15,059 nt of DNA from Caulobacteraceae bacterium UBA5005 (GCA_002398405.1 DGYN01000148.1:334-15392), one strand, 5' to 3'; positions 7,316 to 14,468 are shown, numbered from the stretch's first letter. Notes: a model not told the origin generated them from the letters alone. A program made the numbers and translations.

Positions 7316-7514
7316 CCTCGACGGCGCGGAACCGAGCCGCCTTGATATGGCGAGGGCTTTGCTCACACCCAAGCCCAGAACCGAAAAAGCCTGGCCGGCG
7401 CTGTTGGCCGCGCTGCTCTTTGCCATCTCCGGCATCGGCTTCGCCTTCGCCGCGATCACTGCTCAGCCGACCGAATTCAAACCCGTGCCGGTCGAGGTGG
7501 TGGAGGAGCGCTAG
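7299..7514 (+). CDS. Small single-span membrane protein of unknown function
   Basis: A 71-residue product: a hydrophilic N-terminus (1-30), one hydrophobic span (about 32-55, rich in Leu, Ala, Phe and Gly) and an acidic tail (PVPVEVVEER), so probably anchored in the inner membrane. I do not recognise a family. Codons end mostly in G or C, as in the neighbours, which supports real coding. It lies on the strand opposite to the trp genes, divergent from trpG and convergent with trpE. Its TAG stop and the trpE TAG stop share the tetranucleotide CTAG (7511-7514). No clear ribosome site precedes 7299; Met17 (7347) is a possible alternative start. Function in tryptophan metabolism cannot be claimed from position alone. 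Confidence 0.7.
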   Translation: MESVLNLDGAEPSRLDMARALLTPKPRTEKAWPALLAALLFAISGIGFAFAAITAQPTEFKPVPVEVVEER

Positions 7515-9046
7515 GCGAACCGCCATGCCTCCGCGGCGGCTTTGCGCAGGGCCATCGACTTGTGGACCGTCTCTTCATACTCGCTGTCGGGATCACTGTC
7601 CGCCACGACCCCGCCGCCCGCCTGGACGTACATCATGCCGTCCTTGAAGAGGGCGGTGCGCAGAACGATGCAGGTGTCGACCGAGCCGTCGGCTCCGAAA
7701 TAGCCTACCGCCCCGGCATAGCCGATGCCGCGCTTTTCGCTTTCCAGCTCGTCGATGATCTCCATGGCCCGCACCTTGGGCGCGCCCGAGAGGGTGCCCG
7801 CGGGAAGCGCCGCCATCAGCACATCGACCGGATCGAGTCCCTCCGGCGCATCGCCCTCCACGTTGGAGACGATGTGCATCACGTGGCTGTAGCGCTCGAT
7901 GAAGAAGCTGTCAGTGACCCGGACACGAGGACCGTGGGCCGCTCCTTGCGGCTCATTGGCCCCTTCCTCGCGCAGCATGGCGACGCGGCCGACATCGTTG
8001 CGGCCAAGGTCGAGGAGCATGAGGTGCTCGGCCCGCTCCTTGGGGTCGGCCAGCAGTTCCTGTTCGAGCGCCAGGTCCTCCTCAGGCGTCTTGCCGCGGG
8101 GCTTGGTGCCAGCGATCGGGCGGATGGTGATCTTGCCATCGCGCAGGCGGACCAGGATTTCGGGGCTGGATCCTGCCAGCTCAAAGCCGTCGAAGTTCAG
8201 ATAGAAAAGGAAGGGTGAGGGATTGGTCCGGCGAAGCGAGCGGTAGCAGGAGAAGGGGTCGAGCGGGAAGGGCGCGCGGAACCGGTGGCTCGGCACCACC
8301 TGAAAGATGTCGCCCGCCGCGATGTACTCCTTCGCCGCTCTGACCATGGCGTGATAGTCCGCCCGGCTAACCGGGCTTTCGAAGGTCGGCGGGTCGATGG
8401 GGCTGTGCTGGGCGTGGTGGGCCAGGGGCCGGCGAAGGTCGGCGATGGTGTCCTCGATCCTGCGCCGGGCGTCGGCATAGGCCTGCGCCGCTGTGACTCC
8501 GGGCTCCGGCCTTGCCGTCGTCACCAGGGTGATCTCGTGGCCAATGGAGTCGAACACCGCCACGATCGAGGGACGGATCATCACCGCGTCGGGCAGGTCA
8601 AGCGGGTCGGGATTGATGTCGGGCAGGTCCTCGACCAGCCGCACGGTGTCGTATCCCATGGCCCCGAACAGGCCTGTCGCCATGGGGGGCAAACCGGCGG
8701 GCAGGGGCAGGCGTGAGGCGGCGACCAGGTCGCGCAGACTATCCAGGGTTGGCGACGCGTCGGCTGTGAAGACGCCCTCGGCGATGGCCGGTCCTTGCGC
8801 GGTTTCGCAGCGCTGACCGAAGGCGCGCCAAACCAGGTCTGGTTTCATGGCGATGATCGAATAGCGGCCGCGATAGGCGCCGCCTTCAACGCTTTCGAAC
8901 AGGAAGGCGTAGGGGCGGCCGGCGGCGATCTTCAGATAGGCCGACACCGGGGTTTCGAGATCGTCGATCAGGCGCGTGAAAACGACCTGGGCCGCGCCCC
9001 GATCATAGACGCGGGTAAAAAGGTCCTCGACCGGCTCCAGGCTCAC
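7511..9046 (-). CDS. trpE: Anthranilate synthase component I
   Basis: Converts chorismate and ammonia to anthranilate, with TrpG supplying ammonia. 511 residues. The N-terminal domain has FLFESVEGG with the LFES form (49-52) of the feedback motif near which tryptophan binds, so tryptophan inhibition is likely. The chorismate-binding domain has PIAGTKPRG (310-318), DLGRNDVGRV (346-355), ERYSHVMHIVSNVEG (384-398), PAGTLSGAPK (415-424) and GYAGAVGYF (442-450). The stretch between GRV and the conserved VT (356-376) is about 14 residues longer than in typical TrpE proteins. The start is GTG at 9046, overlapping the ppiD TGA as GTGA and preceded by AAGGAAAAGAAGG, a good ribosome site. There is no leader peptide or attenuator in front, as the gene follows ppiD directly. 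Confidence 0.97.
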   Translation of the reverse strand: MSLEPVEDLFTRVYDRGAAQVVFTRLIDDLETPVSAYLKIAAGRPYAFLFESVEGGAYRGRYSIIAMKPDLVWRAFGQRCETAQGPAIAEGVFTADASPTLDSLRDLVAASRLPLPAGLPPMATGLFGAMGYDTVRLVEDLPDINPDPLDLPDAVMIRPSIVAVFDSIGHEITLVTTARPEPGVTAAQAYADARRRIEDTIADLRRPLAHHAQHSPIDPPTFESPVSRADYHAMVRAAKEYIAAGDIFQVVPSHRFRAPFPLDPFSCYRSLRRTNPSPFLFYLNFDGFELAGSSPEILVRLRDGKITIRPIAGTKPRGKTPEEDLALEQELLADPKERAEHLMLLDLGRNDVGRVAMLREEGANEPQGAAHGPRVRVTDSFFIERYSHVMHIVSNVEGDAPEGLDPVDVLMAALPAGTLSGAPKVRAMEIIDELESEKRGIGYAGAVGYFGADGSVDTCIVLRTALFKDGMMYVQAGGGVVADSDPDSEYEETVHKSMALRKAAAEAWRFA

Positions 9047-10965
9047 CCCTTCTTTTCCTTGCCCTTTTCGGCGGGCGCCGGCGTCGTGACATTGGCGGCG
9101 GCGCGGGCCCGGTCCGGGTAGGTCTTGCCGTTGGCAAGGGTCTTTGAGGCGTTCTGGAAGGACTGGATCAGCCCCTCTTCGAGGGGTTTCTGGTAGCGGG
9201 CGCGTTCACCGGCCGAGGCGCGGGCGATCGCGGCCGGGTCGGCGGCGGTGATGCTGTCGATACGGGCGATCGCGATCCCAGGCTGCACGCCGCCGGCGAT
9301 GACGATGTCGCCCTTCTTGCCCCGCAGGATGGCCGTGAGCAGTTCGGCCCCGTGGATCGGCGCCATGGCCTGACCGGTGGTCAGGTTCAGGTCGTCAATC
9401 TTGGAGACCGTAGCGCCGACGCTGGCGGCCACGGCGTCGATAGCTTCACCCTTGCGCAGCCGGGCGGCGACCTCATCGCCCTTGGCGGCCAGCCGGCGGT
9501 TCATCTCGCGGGCCTTCCAGCCCTGGGCCAAAACGGGCCGAACTTCCTGCAGGGGCGGCATGGCCGGGGGGATGATCTTCTCGGTGCGGACGATGAAATA
9601 TTCGCCCGCCTGCTCGGTCTCGAACTCGCTGACGCCCTTCTCGGCGAGGGCGAAGGCGGCGTCCAACAGTTTGCGCGACAGGCCGGGGATCGGCTGACCT
9701 TTCAGCGGGCGACCGTCCTTGAGCACGGGCGCAGTCCTGACCACCGTCAGACCCACAGCCTTGGCGGCCGTCTCCAGGTCGGCGCCGGTTCCAAGGGATT
9801 CTTCGAGCTTGTCGACGATTTCGCTGACCTTGGCGTCGGCGGCGCGTTTTTTGAGATCCGCTTCCGCCTGGCTGCGAAGGGCGTCGACCGCCCCCGCCGA
9901 CCCGGCCGTGATTGCGGTCACCTTGATCACCGCCAGGCCCAAATCCCCCTGCACGGGGCCGGAGGCCTTGTTGACGGGCAAGGCGAAGGCCGCCTCTGCG
10001 ATCTTGCGGTCGGGCATATCGGCCTTGGCCTTGGCCTGATGGGTGATCACCGAGACCCCGATGGACTTGGCGATTGCCGCCGGGTCTTCCCCCTTGGCAA
10101 GACGAGCGGAGACCGACTGCGCGGTAGCCTGATCCTTGGCCGGGATCTGGATGACGGTGCGGGTTTCCGGCGTTCCGGTCTGCGCCTTGCGGAAGTCCAC
10201 CAGCTTTTGCACCTCGGCCGGATCGGCCTTTGCCTCGGCAAGGTATTTGCCGGCCGAGAGGCGGACAAAGCTGAGCTCGCGCGCCTCAGGAGTCTTAAAG
10301 TTCGCGGCGTTCTCGTTCATCAGAGTCATCAGTTGGGCGTCGGTCGGCTCGGGAATTGCGCCGACCATCGCCGGGGTGATGAAGATGGAGCTGGCGTCCC
10401 GGCTCTGGAGTTCCACGGCCTTCACCAGGGCGATCAGGCTGATCGGCGGCTTAATGCCTGCCTGCAGAGAGGCAAATGTGTGCTGGGTGGCTGCGGCGCC
10501 GGCCATCACGTCCTCAATCCGGCGCATGTCCATGCCAAGCTTGCCAATCTTTTCGGCGTAAACCTGCTGGTCAAAACGGCCCGTCATGGGATCGCGGAAT
10601 TCAGGAACCTGGCCCAGCTGATCGGCGACGAGCTTGGGGCTGATCTTGATGCCCAGGCGGTCGAGCGCGACGCGGGCGACTTCCTGGCTGAGCATGGAGC
10701 CCAGGATGCCTTCGATGACGCCCTGGGAGGCGGCTTCGTCGGCGGAGACCGGACGGCCCATCTCGGCGGCGGCGTTCTCGCGCACGCTGTCGAAGCGGGC
10801 GGCAAACTCGGCGGAGGACACCTCGCGTCCGCCGGCGGAAACCACCGCGTCCTTGGGGACGGGCCGCAGGGCGTCGTTGGTGATGCCGGTGACGGCAAAG
10901 ACGATGATCAGCAGGCCGAACAGGACCACCATGACCACATTGCGGATCACCTTGCCGATTTTCAT
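9043..10965 (-). CDS. ppiD: PpiD-like peptidyl-prolyl isomerase / periplasmic chaperone
   Basis: An inner-membrane-anchored chaperone facing the periplasm that helps newly exported proteins fold near the Sec translocon. 640 residues from the ATG at 10965. A short cytoplasmic MKIGKVIRN is followed by one membrane span (about 10-27), a SurA_N-like helical domain (about 35-175), then parvulin-type regions (one around 240-350, with FALPVNKASGPVQGDLGLAVIKV; a second, more degenerate, around 400-600). The C-terminus is lysine-rich. The parvulin parts are weakly conserved, so isomerase activity is uncertain; PpiD proteins are often inactive as isomerases. A GTG one codon upstream (10968) is an alternative start. 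The stop overlaps the trpE start, so the two genes are translationally linked. In related genomes this gene commonly sits between tpiA and trpE. Confidence 0.92.
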   Translation of the reverse strand: MKIGKVIRNVVMVVLFGLLIIVFAVTGITNDALRPVPKDAVVSAGGREVSSAEFAARFDSVRENAAAEMGRPVSADEAASQGVIEGILGSMLSQEVARVALDRLGIKISPKLVADQLGQVPEFRDPMTGRFDQQVYAEKIGKLGMDMRRIEDVMAGAAATQHTFASLQAGIKPPISLIALVKAVELQSRDASSIFITPAMVGAIPEPTDAQLMTLMNENAANFKTPEARELSFVRLSAGKYLAEAKADPAEVQKLVDFRKAQTGTPETRTVIQIPAKDQATAQSVSARLAKGEDPAAIAKSIGVSVITHQAKAKADMPDRKIAEAAFALPVNKASGPVQGDLGLAVIKVTAITAGSAGAVDALRSQAEADLKKRAADAKVSEIVDKLEESLGTGADLETAAKAVGLTVVRTAPVLKDGRPLKGQPIPGLSRKLLDAAFALAEKGVSEFETEQAGEYFIVRTEKIIPPAMPPLQEVRPVLAQGWKAREMNRRLAAKGDEVAARLRKGEAIDAVAASVGATVSKIDDLNLTTGQAMAPIHGAELLTAILRGKKGDIVIAGGVQPGIAIARIDSITAADPAAIARASAGERARYQKPLEEGLIQSFQNASKTLANGKTYPDRARAAANVTTPAPAEKGKEKKG

Positions 10966-10984
10966 CACGCAGAACCTTTAAACC

Positions 10985-11002
10985 GCCCGCAGTCTTGCGG
11001 AC
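10985..11002 (-). promoter_or_regulatory. Hairpin in the ppiD-trpE leader (or weak terminator of the ankyrin gene)
   Basis: On the minus strand CCGCA-AGAC-TGCGG forms a perfect 5-bp stem with a 4-nt loop, extendable by a T-G and a G-C pair. It is followed after GCGG by only three T. It lies near the 5' end of the predicted ppiD transcript, 20 bp before the start codon. It may be a leader hairpin or a weak intrinsic terminator for the upstream ankyrin gene; I cannot decide. Confidence 0.35.
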
Positions 11003-11012
11003 CAGGGAGGGG

Positions 11013-11041
11013 GTATAGTGGAGCTAGGCCTGCGGCGGCAA
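11013..11041 (-). promoter_or_regulatory. Predicted promoter of the ppiD-trpE operon
   Basis: On the minus strand TTGCCG (11041-11036) is followed after 17 nt by CTATAC (11018-11013), giving a start near 11006 and a leader of about 40 nt. This would free ppiD-trpE from the broken ankyrin gene upstream. Motif match only. Confidence 0.42.
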
Positions 11042-11078
11042 GCGGCGGCCGTCTCCCATCGAAAGGCCTTCTGCGGCG

Positions 11079-11120
11079 CAAGCCTGCTGAAGTGAAGTTC
11101 AAGCCTGCTGAAGTGAAGTT
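11079..11120. repeat. Perfect 21-bp tandem direct repeat (two copies)
   Basis: The 21-bp unit CAAGCCTGCTGAAGTGAAGT+T occurs at 11079-11099 and again, without a mismatch, at 11100-11120. Each unit holds a smaller GAAGT-GAAGT repeat. The second copy reaches into the TAA stop of the ankyrin gene (11119-11121), so the duplication covers the end of that gene and the sequence just after it. Identity of the copies suggests a recent slippage duplication or constraint as a protein-binding site. Confidence 0.9.
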
Positions 11121-12444
11121 ATTGAATATGGCGAGGCCAATTACGCATCAGGTCCGCCGCGTCATCGAGCCCGCGCTTGCGCGCCGCGGCCTCGGCGGTG
11201 TCGCCGGCAAGGTTCGTGGCCTTCGGGTCCGCGCCGTGGACGAGGAGGATCCTGGTCACCGCTTCAGCGGCGTCTTCGTCGTCCGGCAAGGCGAAGAGCG
11301 GGGTGTCGCCGGTGTCGGGAATCCGTTCGTGCACGAGGGCGGGGTCTTCGGCCGCAGCCGCGGCCAGCCGGTCGAGGCGGGCGATCCGGGACAGGGCGAA
11401 GAGGTCCCGGCTGTGGGGAACGAGCAGATCGATGACGGCGGGCTGATTCCAGAAGACAGCCGATCCAAGAGGCGAGGCGTGGTAGTTCGAGCCCCGGGTA
11501 TTGAGGTCCGCGCCCGCCTCGATCAGCCGTTTCGCCGCATCGGCCGATCCGAATTGTCCGGCGTTGTGAATGGCGCGAAAGCCCTGAGACCCTGGCCGGT
11601 CGACGTCCGCGCCAAGGGAAAGAAGCAGATCGATCACGGCGACGTCGTTGCGGCTCGCGGCCTGAATAAGGGGCCCCGGATGCCGCAGATAACCGGGATT
11701 TTCCTTCGCCAGCCGCCGGATTTCGGCCAGGTCGCCCCGGGCGCTGGCGGCGACAAAGCTCATCTGTCCGCCGAGGGCCACGGGCTTTGCGCCAAGTTTG
11801 ACGAGCAGGTCGGCCATGTCGGAGAAGCCGGCGACCTGGGCGCCCACGTGGTGAGGGATCTTAGAGTAGGCATTAACGCCATTGGGGTTGGCGCCGTGCC
11901 CGATCAGCCACTCGGCCCGAGCGATGTGATTGTAACTGACCGCGTTGCCTAGGAGGTAATCGACGGCGCTCATGCCCATGATGCCGCCGATCCTGGGATT
12001 CTTCGGAACCTCGGTCCAGCGATGGGCGTCTCCCCGTTCAACCGATCGCTTGTAGAGCGCCTTGAGCCAAAACGCGGTGTCCCCGGCGATCGAGGTGTCG
12101 TAGAGCACCTGAGTGTCGAATGGGTCGGTCCCGGCGTCCAGGAACGCCGGCGCAAGGTCGGCGACGCGGGGGTGCATCGGCCTGACACCCTCGCCCAGGC
12201 CGATAATGCCGGTGAGCAGGGTGAAGGGGTTTCCCCAGCCGTCATCGAAACGGGCCGCCGGATCGGCGCCGCATCGGAACAGGCGCTCAGCGATGGCGAC
12301 AGCGTTGCCGGCGGCGGCGGGCAGGGGCAGGCGTCCGTAGGCGAGATAGAGAATGGGCTCCCACCCCAGCGTCCCCGCCTTTCGGGTCGCCGCGGAAGGA
12401 TCAGCGGCAAGCCGCCGCTCGACCTCGGGTAAGTCACCGAACAT
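11119..12444 (-). CDS. Ankyrin-repeat protein, C-terminal part of a frame-split gene
   Basis: 441 residues from the ATG at 12444. Several ankyrin-type helix-turn-helix repeats can be seen, for example around LLLSLGADVDRPGSQGFRAIHNAG, AKRLIEAGADLNTRGSNYHASPLG and RILLVHGADPKATNLAGDTAEAAA, with more degenerate ones before them (LIGHGANPNGVNAYSKIPHH). It probably binds other proteins; no enzymatic domain and no signal peptide are seen. The natural N-terminus is the fragment at 12444-12803 in another frame: adding one G to the G8 run at 12516-12523 would join both into one 561-residue protein reading AWGGDVAAAARLALREPGL before VMFGDLPEVE. As it stands, the upstream TGA and this ATG overlap as TGATG, so re-initiation could still make this part; there is no ribosome site of its own. 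The gene ends inside a 21-bp tandem repeat. Confidence 0.82.
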   Translation of the reverse strand: MFGDLPEVERRLAADPSAATRKAGTLGWEPILYLAYGRLPLPAAAGNAVAIAERLFRCGADPAARFDDGWGNPFTLLTGIIGLGEGVRPMHPRVADLAPAFLDAGTDPFDTQVLYDTSIAGDTAFWLKALYKRSVERGDAHRWTEVPKNPRIGGIMGMSAVDYLLGNAVSYNHIARAEWLIGHGANPNGVNAYSKIPHHVGAQVAGFSDMADLLVKLGAKPVALGGQMSFVAASARGDLAEIRRLAKENPGYLRHPGPLIQAASRNDVAVIDLLLSLGADVDRPGSQGFRAIHNAGQFGSADAAKRLIEAGADLNTRGSNYHASPLGSAVFWNQPAVIDLLVPHSRDLFALSRIARLDRLAAAAAEDPALVHERIPDTGDTPLFALPDDEDAAEAVTRILLVHGADPKATNLAGDTAEAAARKRGLDDAADLMRNWPRHIQ

Positions 12445-12803
12445 CACCGCAAGCGGCAGGCTGTGCTTGGAGAGCCCTGGCTCACGTAGGGCAAGACGCG
12501 CCGCAGCAGCGACATCCCCCCCCAGGCGCTCTTCATGATGACCTCTGCCTTGTCGGCTGCGGACAGGCGGCCAAGGTCGCGGTCAGCCAGCGCCGTCTTG
12601 AGGTCCGCCCAGCCGGCTTGGCCAAATTCGAGGGCGACGGCGTGCTGAACATCGCGCAGTATCGGCGCCGTTGGCGCCTTGGCCCACAAGGCGTCCAGGC
12701 GGGCGCGCGCCTTGGGATCACCGGCGCGCAGGGCCTTCAGCCAGCGTTTGGCGTCCTTTTTCAGAGTGTCGAGTTGAGTCTTGGGACCGAGCGTGCGGGT
12801 CAT
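12444..12803 (-). CDS. Ankyrin-repeat protein, N-terminal part of a frame-split gene
   Basis: 119 residues, starting at ATG 12803 with AAGGAGA placed about 6 nt before it, the best ribosome site in the window. The sequence MTRTLGPKTQLDTLKKDAKR, then WLKALRAGDPKARARL and LRDVQHAVALEFGQAGWADL, is the typical N-terminal cap of a proteobacterial ankyrin-repeat family (Lys-rich helix, then a DxQ-x-ALE-x-G-x-x-GW block). It is in the right frame up to AWGG; after the G8 run it continues with MSLLRRVLPYVSQGSPSTACRLR, which does not fit the family, and stops at 12444. The missing frame continues in the downstream fragment (11119-12444). This is either a disrupted gene, a one-base sequence error, or a slippage-switched gene. 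The same frame is open beyond 12803, but there it is only antisense to tpiA. Confidence 0.75.
   Translation of the reverse strand: MTRTLGPKTQLDTLKKDAKRWLKALRAGDPKARARLDALWAKAPTAPILRDVQHAVALEFGQAGWADLKTALADRDLGRLSAADKAEVIMKSAWGGMSLLRRVLPYVSQGSPSTACRLR
12516..12523 (-). repeat. G8 homopolymer (C8 on the plus strand) at the ankyrin gene frameshift
   Basis: A run of eight G on the coding strand (TGG GGG GGG A). Eight bases split the ankyrin gene; nine would restore one continuous frame. Such runs are prone to polymerase slippage and to sequencing or assembly error. Confidence 0.95.
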
Positions 12804-13007
12804 GGAGTCTCCTTCCGCGTGTCGCCTGATGGTCCGTTTAGCCAGGCCGGAAGAAGGGCTGGGGATCGTCAAATCGAGACTGGGCGGGAGATGCTCCCTT
12901 GCCACGGACAGGCGGCGCCCCAGAGCGCACTTAGGCCAAGGGTTGCCGGAGGGTGGCCAGCAAGTCAACGCCTTGCCGAGCTTGAAAGCTTGTCCTAGGC
13001 AGACGCC

Positions 13008-13757
13008 ATGACCCCACGCCCCCTCGTCGCCGGAAACTGGAAGATGAACGGCCTGGCCGCCTCGCTGGCGGAGGCCAAGCTGGTCGCCGAAGAGCTTGCG
13101 GCGACGCCGGCCGCCGCCGAGGTGGCGCTCTGTCCGCCGGCGACCCTTATCGCCCAGATGGCCTGGCAGCTCAAAGGGACAGCCGTGGCGGTCGGTGGGC
13201 AGGATTGCCGGGCCGAGGAGAAGGGCGCCTTCACCGGCGACATCGCCGCCGAGCAGATCAAGGACGCGGGCGCGAGCCTGGTGATCGTGGGCCACTCCGA
13301 GCGGCGCGCGGGTCACGGCGAGACCAGCGAGGATGTCGCCGCCAAGGCGCAGGCGGCCGTGCGCGCCGGGCTTCGACCCATAGTCTGCGTTGGAGAAACC
13401 CTCGAAGAGCGCGAGGCGGGCTGGGCGGTGGCGGTGGTCTCCGGCCAGGTCGAGGATTCGCTGCCGGAAGGTCTGGCGGGCCACGCGTTCGCGGTCGCCT
13501 ATGAACCGGTCTGGGCAATCGGCTCTGGGCTGACCCCGACCATTCCGCAGATTGAGGAAATCCACCTGGCCATCCGCGCGGTGCTGGTCCGCCGGTTTGG
13601 CGAGGCCGGCAAGGCGCCGCCGATCCTTTATGGGGGCTCGGTTAAACCGACCAACGCCGACGAAATTCTCAAAGCCGCGGAGGTCGGCGGCGCGTTGGTG
13701 GGGGGCGCCTCATTGAAGGCGGCGGACTTCCTCCCCATTATCCGCAGCGCCGGGTGA
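13008..13757 (+). CDS. tpiA: Triosephosphate isomerase
   Basis: Glycolysis/gluconeogenesis: interconverts dihydroxyacetone phosphate and glyceraldehyde 3-phosphate in the cytoplasm. 249 residues, the normal TIM-barrel length. Asn10 and Lys12 lie in AGNWKMNG, the electrophile His96 in VIVGHSERR (92-100), the catalytic base Glu166 in AYEPVWAIG, the mobile loop 6 reads AIGSGLTPT (170-178), and the phosphate-binding ends are LYGGSVKPTNA (208-217 region) and ALVGGASL (229-236). All catalytic residues are intact. The ATG at 13008 gives the standard N-terminus; the ribosome site before it is weak, so a leaderless or near-leaderless mRNA is possible. It is divergent from the ankyrin gene and is followed 64 bp later by secG. 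Confidence 0.98.
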   Translation: MTPRPLVAGNWKMNGLAASLAEAKLVAEELAATPAAAEVALCPPATLIAQMAWQLKGTAVAVGGQDCRAEEKGAFTGDIAAEQIKDAGASLVIVGHSERRAGHGETSEDVAAKAQAAVRAGLRPIVCVGETLEEREAGWAVAVVSGQVEDSLPEGLAGHAFAVAYEPVWAIGSGLTPTIPQIEEIHLAIRAVLVRRFGEAGKAPPILYGGSVKPTNADEILKAAEVGGALVGGASLKAADFLPIIRSAG

Positions 13758-13765
13758 CACTGGCT

Positions 13766-13789
13766 TTGCACGCGCGGCTTTGCTAAACG
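13766..13789 (+). promoter_or_regulatory. Possible secG promoter
   Basis: In the tpiA-secG gap TTGCACG (13766-13772) and GCTAAACG (13782-13789) lie 9 nt apart, resembling the Caulobacter housekeeping pattern TTGACGS-N10-14-GCTANAWC, with imperfect bases and slightly short spacing. Read-through from tpiA is the alternative. Confidence 0.28.
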
Positions 13790-13821
13790 CCCCGCTTTCC
13801 TGCTTAGGCGCCGTCTAACTC

Positions 13822-14388
13822 ATGCTGCTCAACATCCTTCTCGCCCTTCTGATCGTCGTGGGCGTGGGCCTCACCGGCCTTGTCCTGTTGCAACGCTCTG
13901 AGGGCGGAGCGCTCGGCATGGGCGGCGGCGGCGGCCAATTGGTCTCGGCGCGGGGCGCGGCTAACTTTCTGACCCGCACGACCTGGATCCTGGGCATCAG
14001 CTTCTTCGTCCTCTCGCTGGGGATCACCATCCTCCTTGGCCGGGAAGCGGGAACCGACACCATTACCGATCAGATCAAGATCCAGGCCGCCGATCCGGCC
14101 AAGGTGGCCGCCGACCGCGAGGCGTCGATGAAACAGGCCGCCGACGAGATGGCCGCCAAGCAGGCCGCCCGCGGCGGTTTCACGGCTCCGGCTCCCAGCC
14201 TTGGGCTCAATCCGACCCTGCCGGCCCCGTCCGCCCCGTCCAGCTCGCCGTTCACCGCGCCTCCGCCCTTGGCGCCGCCCATCCAGAAGGCGGCTCCGGC
14301 GGCCGCCCCGAAGGCCGCTCCGAAGGCGGCTGCTCCCGCGCCGGCTGCTCCGCCGCCACTGCCGATCATCCCGTCGCCGGCCCAGTAG
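13822..14388 (+). CDS. secG: SecG, protein translocase subunit
   Basis: Small inner-membrane subunit of the SecYEG channel that assists SecA-driven export. Two membrane spans (about 2-23 and 54-73) flank the SecG signature LQRSEGGALGMGGGGG (23-38) and the FLTRTTWILG segment (49-58). At 188 residues it is longer than the E. coli protein (about 110) because of a charged helix (about 88-115) and a Pro/Ala-rich tail (about 120-188), as often seen in alphaproteobacteria; the tail has no recognisable domain and several short AAPKAAPKAA-like repeats. The ATG at 13822 places the first span directly at the N-terminus, as expected. It sits between tpiA and pyrG, a neighbourhood common in this group. 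Confidence 0.95.
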   Translation: MLLNILLALLIVVGVGLTGLVLLQRSEGGALGMGGGGGQLVSARGAANFLTRTTWILGISFFVLSLGITILLGREAGTDTITDQIKIQAADPAKVAADREASMKQAADEMAAKQAARGGFTAPAPSLGLNPTLPAPSAPSSSPFTAPPPLAPPIQKAAPAAAPKAAPKAAAPAPAAPPPLPIIPSPAQ

Positions 14389-14468
14389 CCATGCTTCCAC
14401 AGGGGAATGTGTGGCGCGCTGAAAAGCCGCGCCGCGCGCTCCGCGAATCACGGCTAATCTGACCCCCC

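Noticed and set aside
9352..11952. A plus-strand open frame of 866 codons antisense to ppiD and the ankyrin gene
   Set aside because: The opposite strand encodes recognisable PpiD and ankyrin sequences; long antisense frames are expected in GC-rich DNA, and the translation is rich in Gly, Arg, His and Asp with no domain.
12835..12872. TTGACG (12872-12867) and GCTAAACG (12842-12835) on the minus strand as an ankyrin gene promoter
   Set aside because: Each element alone is good, but they are separated by about 24 nt, too far for a normal sigma-70 promoter.
12804..13565. Upstream extension of the ankyrin N-terminal frame across tpiA
   Set aside because: It is antisense to intact tpiA, and a strong ribosome site marks the start at 12803.
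14272..14352. Short GCTCCG/GCCGCC-like repeats near the end of secG
   Set aside because: They encode the Ala/Pro/Lys-rich SecG tail; low-complexity coding rather than a separate DNA repeat.
14397..14414. CCACA...TGTGG inverted repeat after secG as a terminator
   Set aside because: Only 5 bp of stem with an 8-nt loop and no T run.
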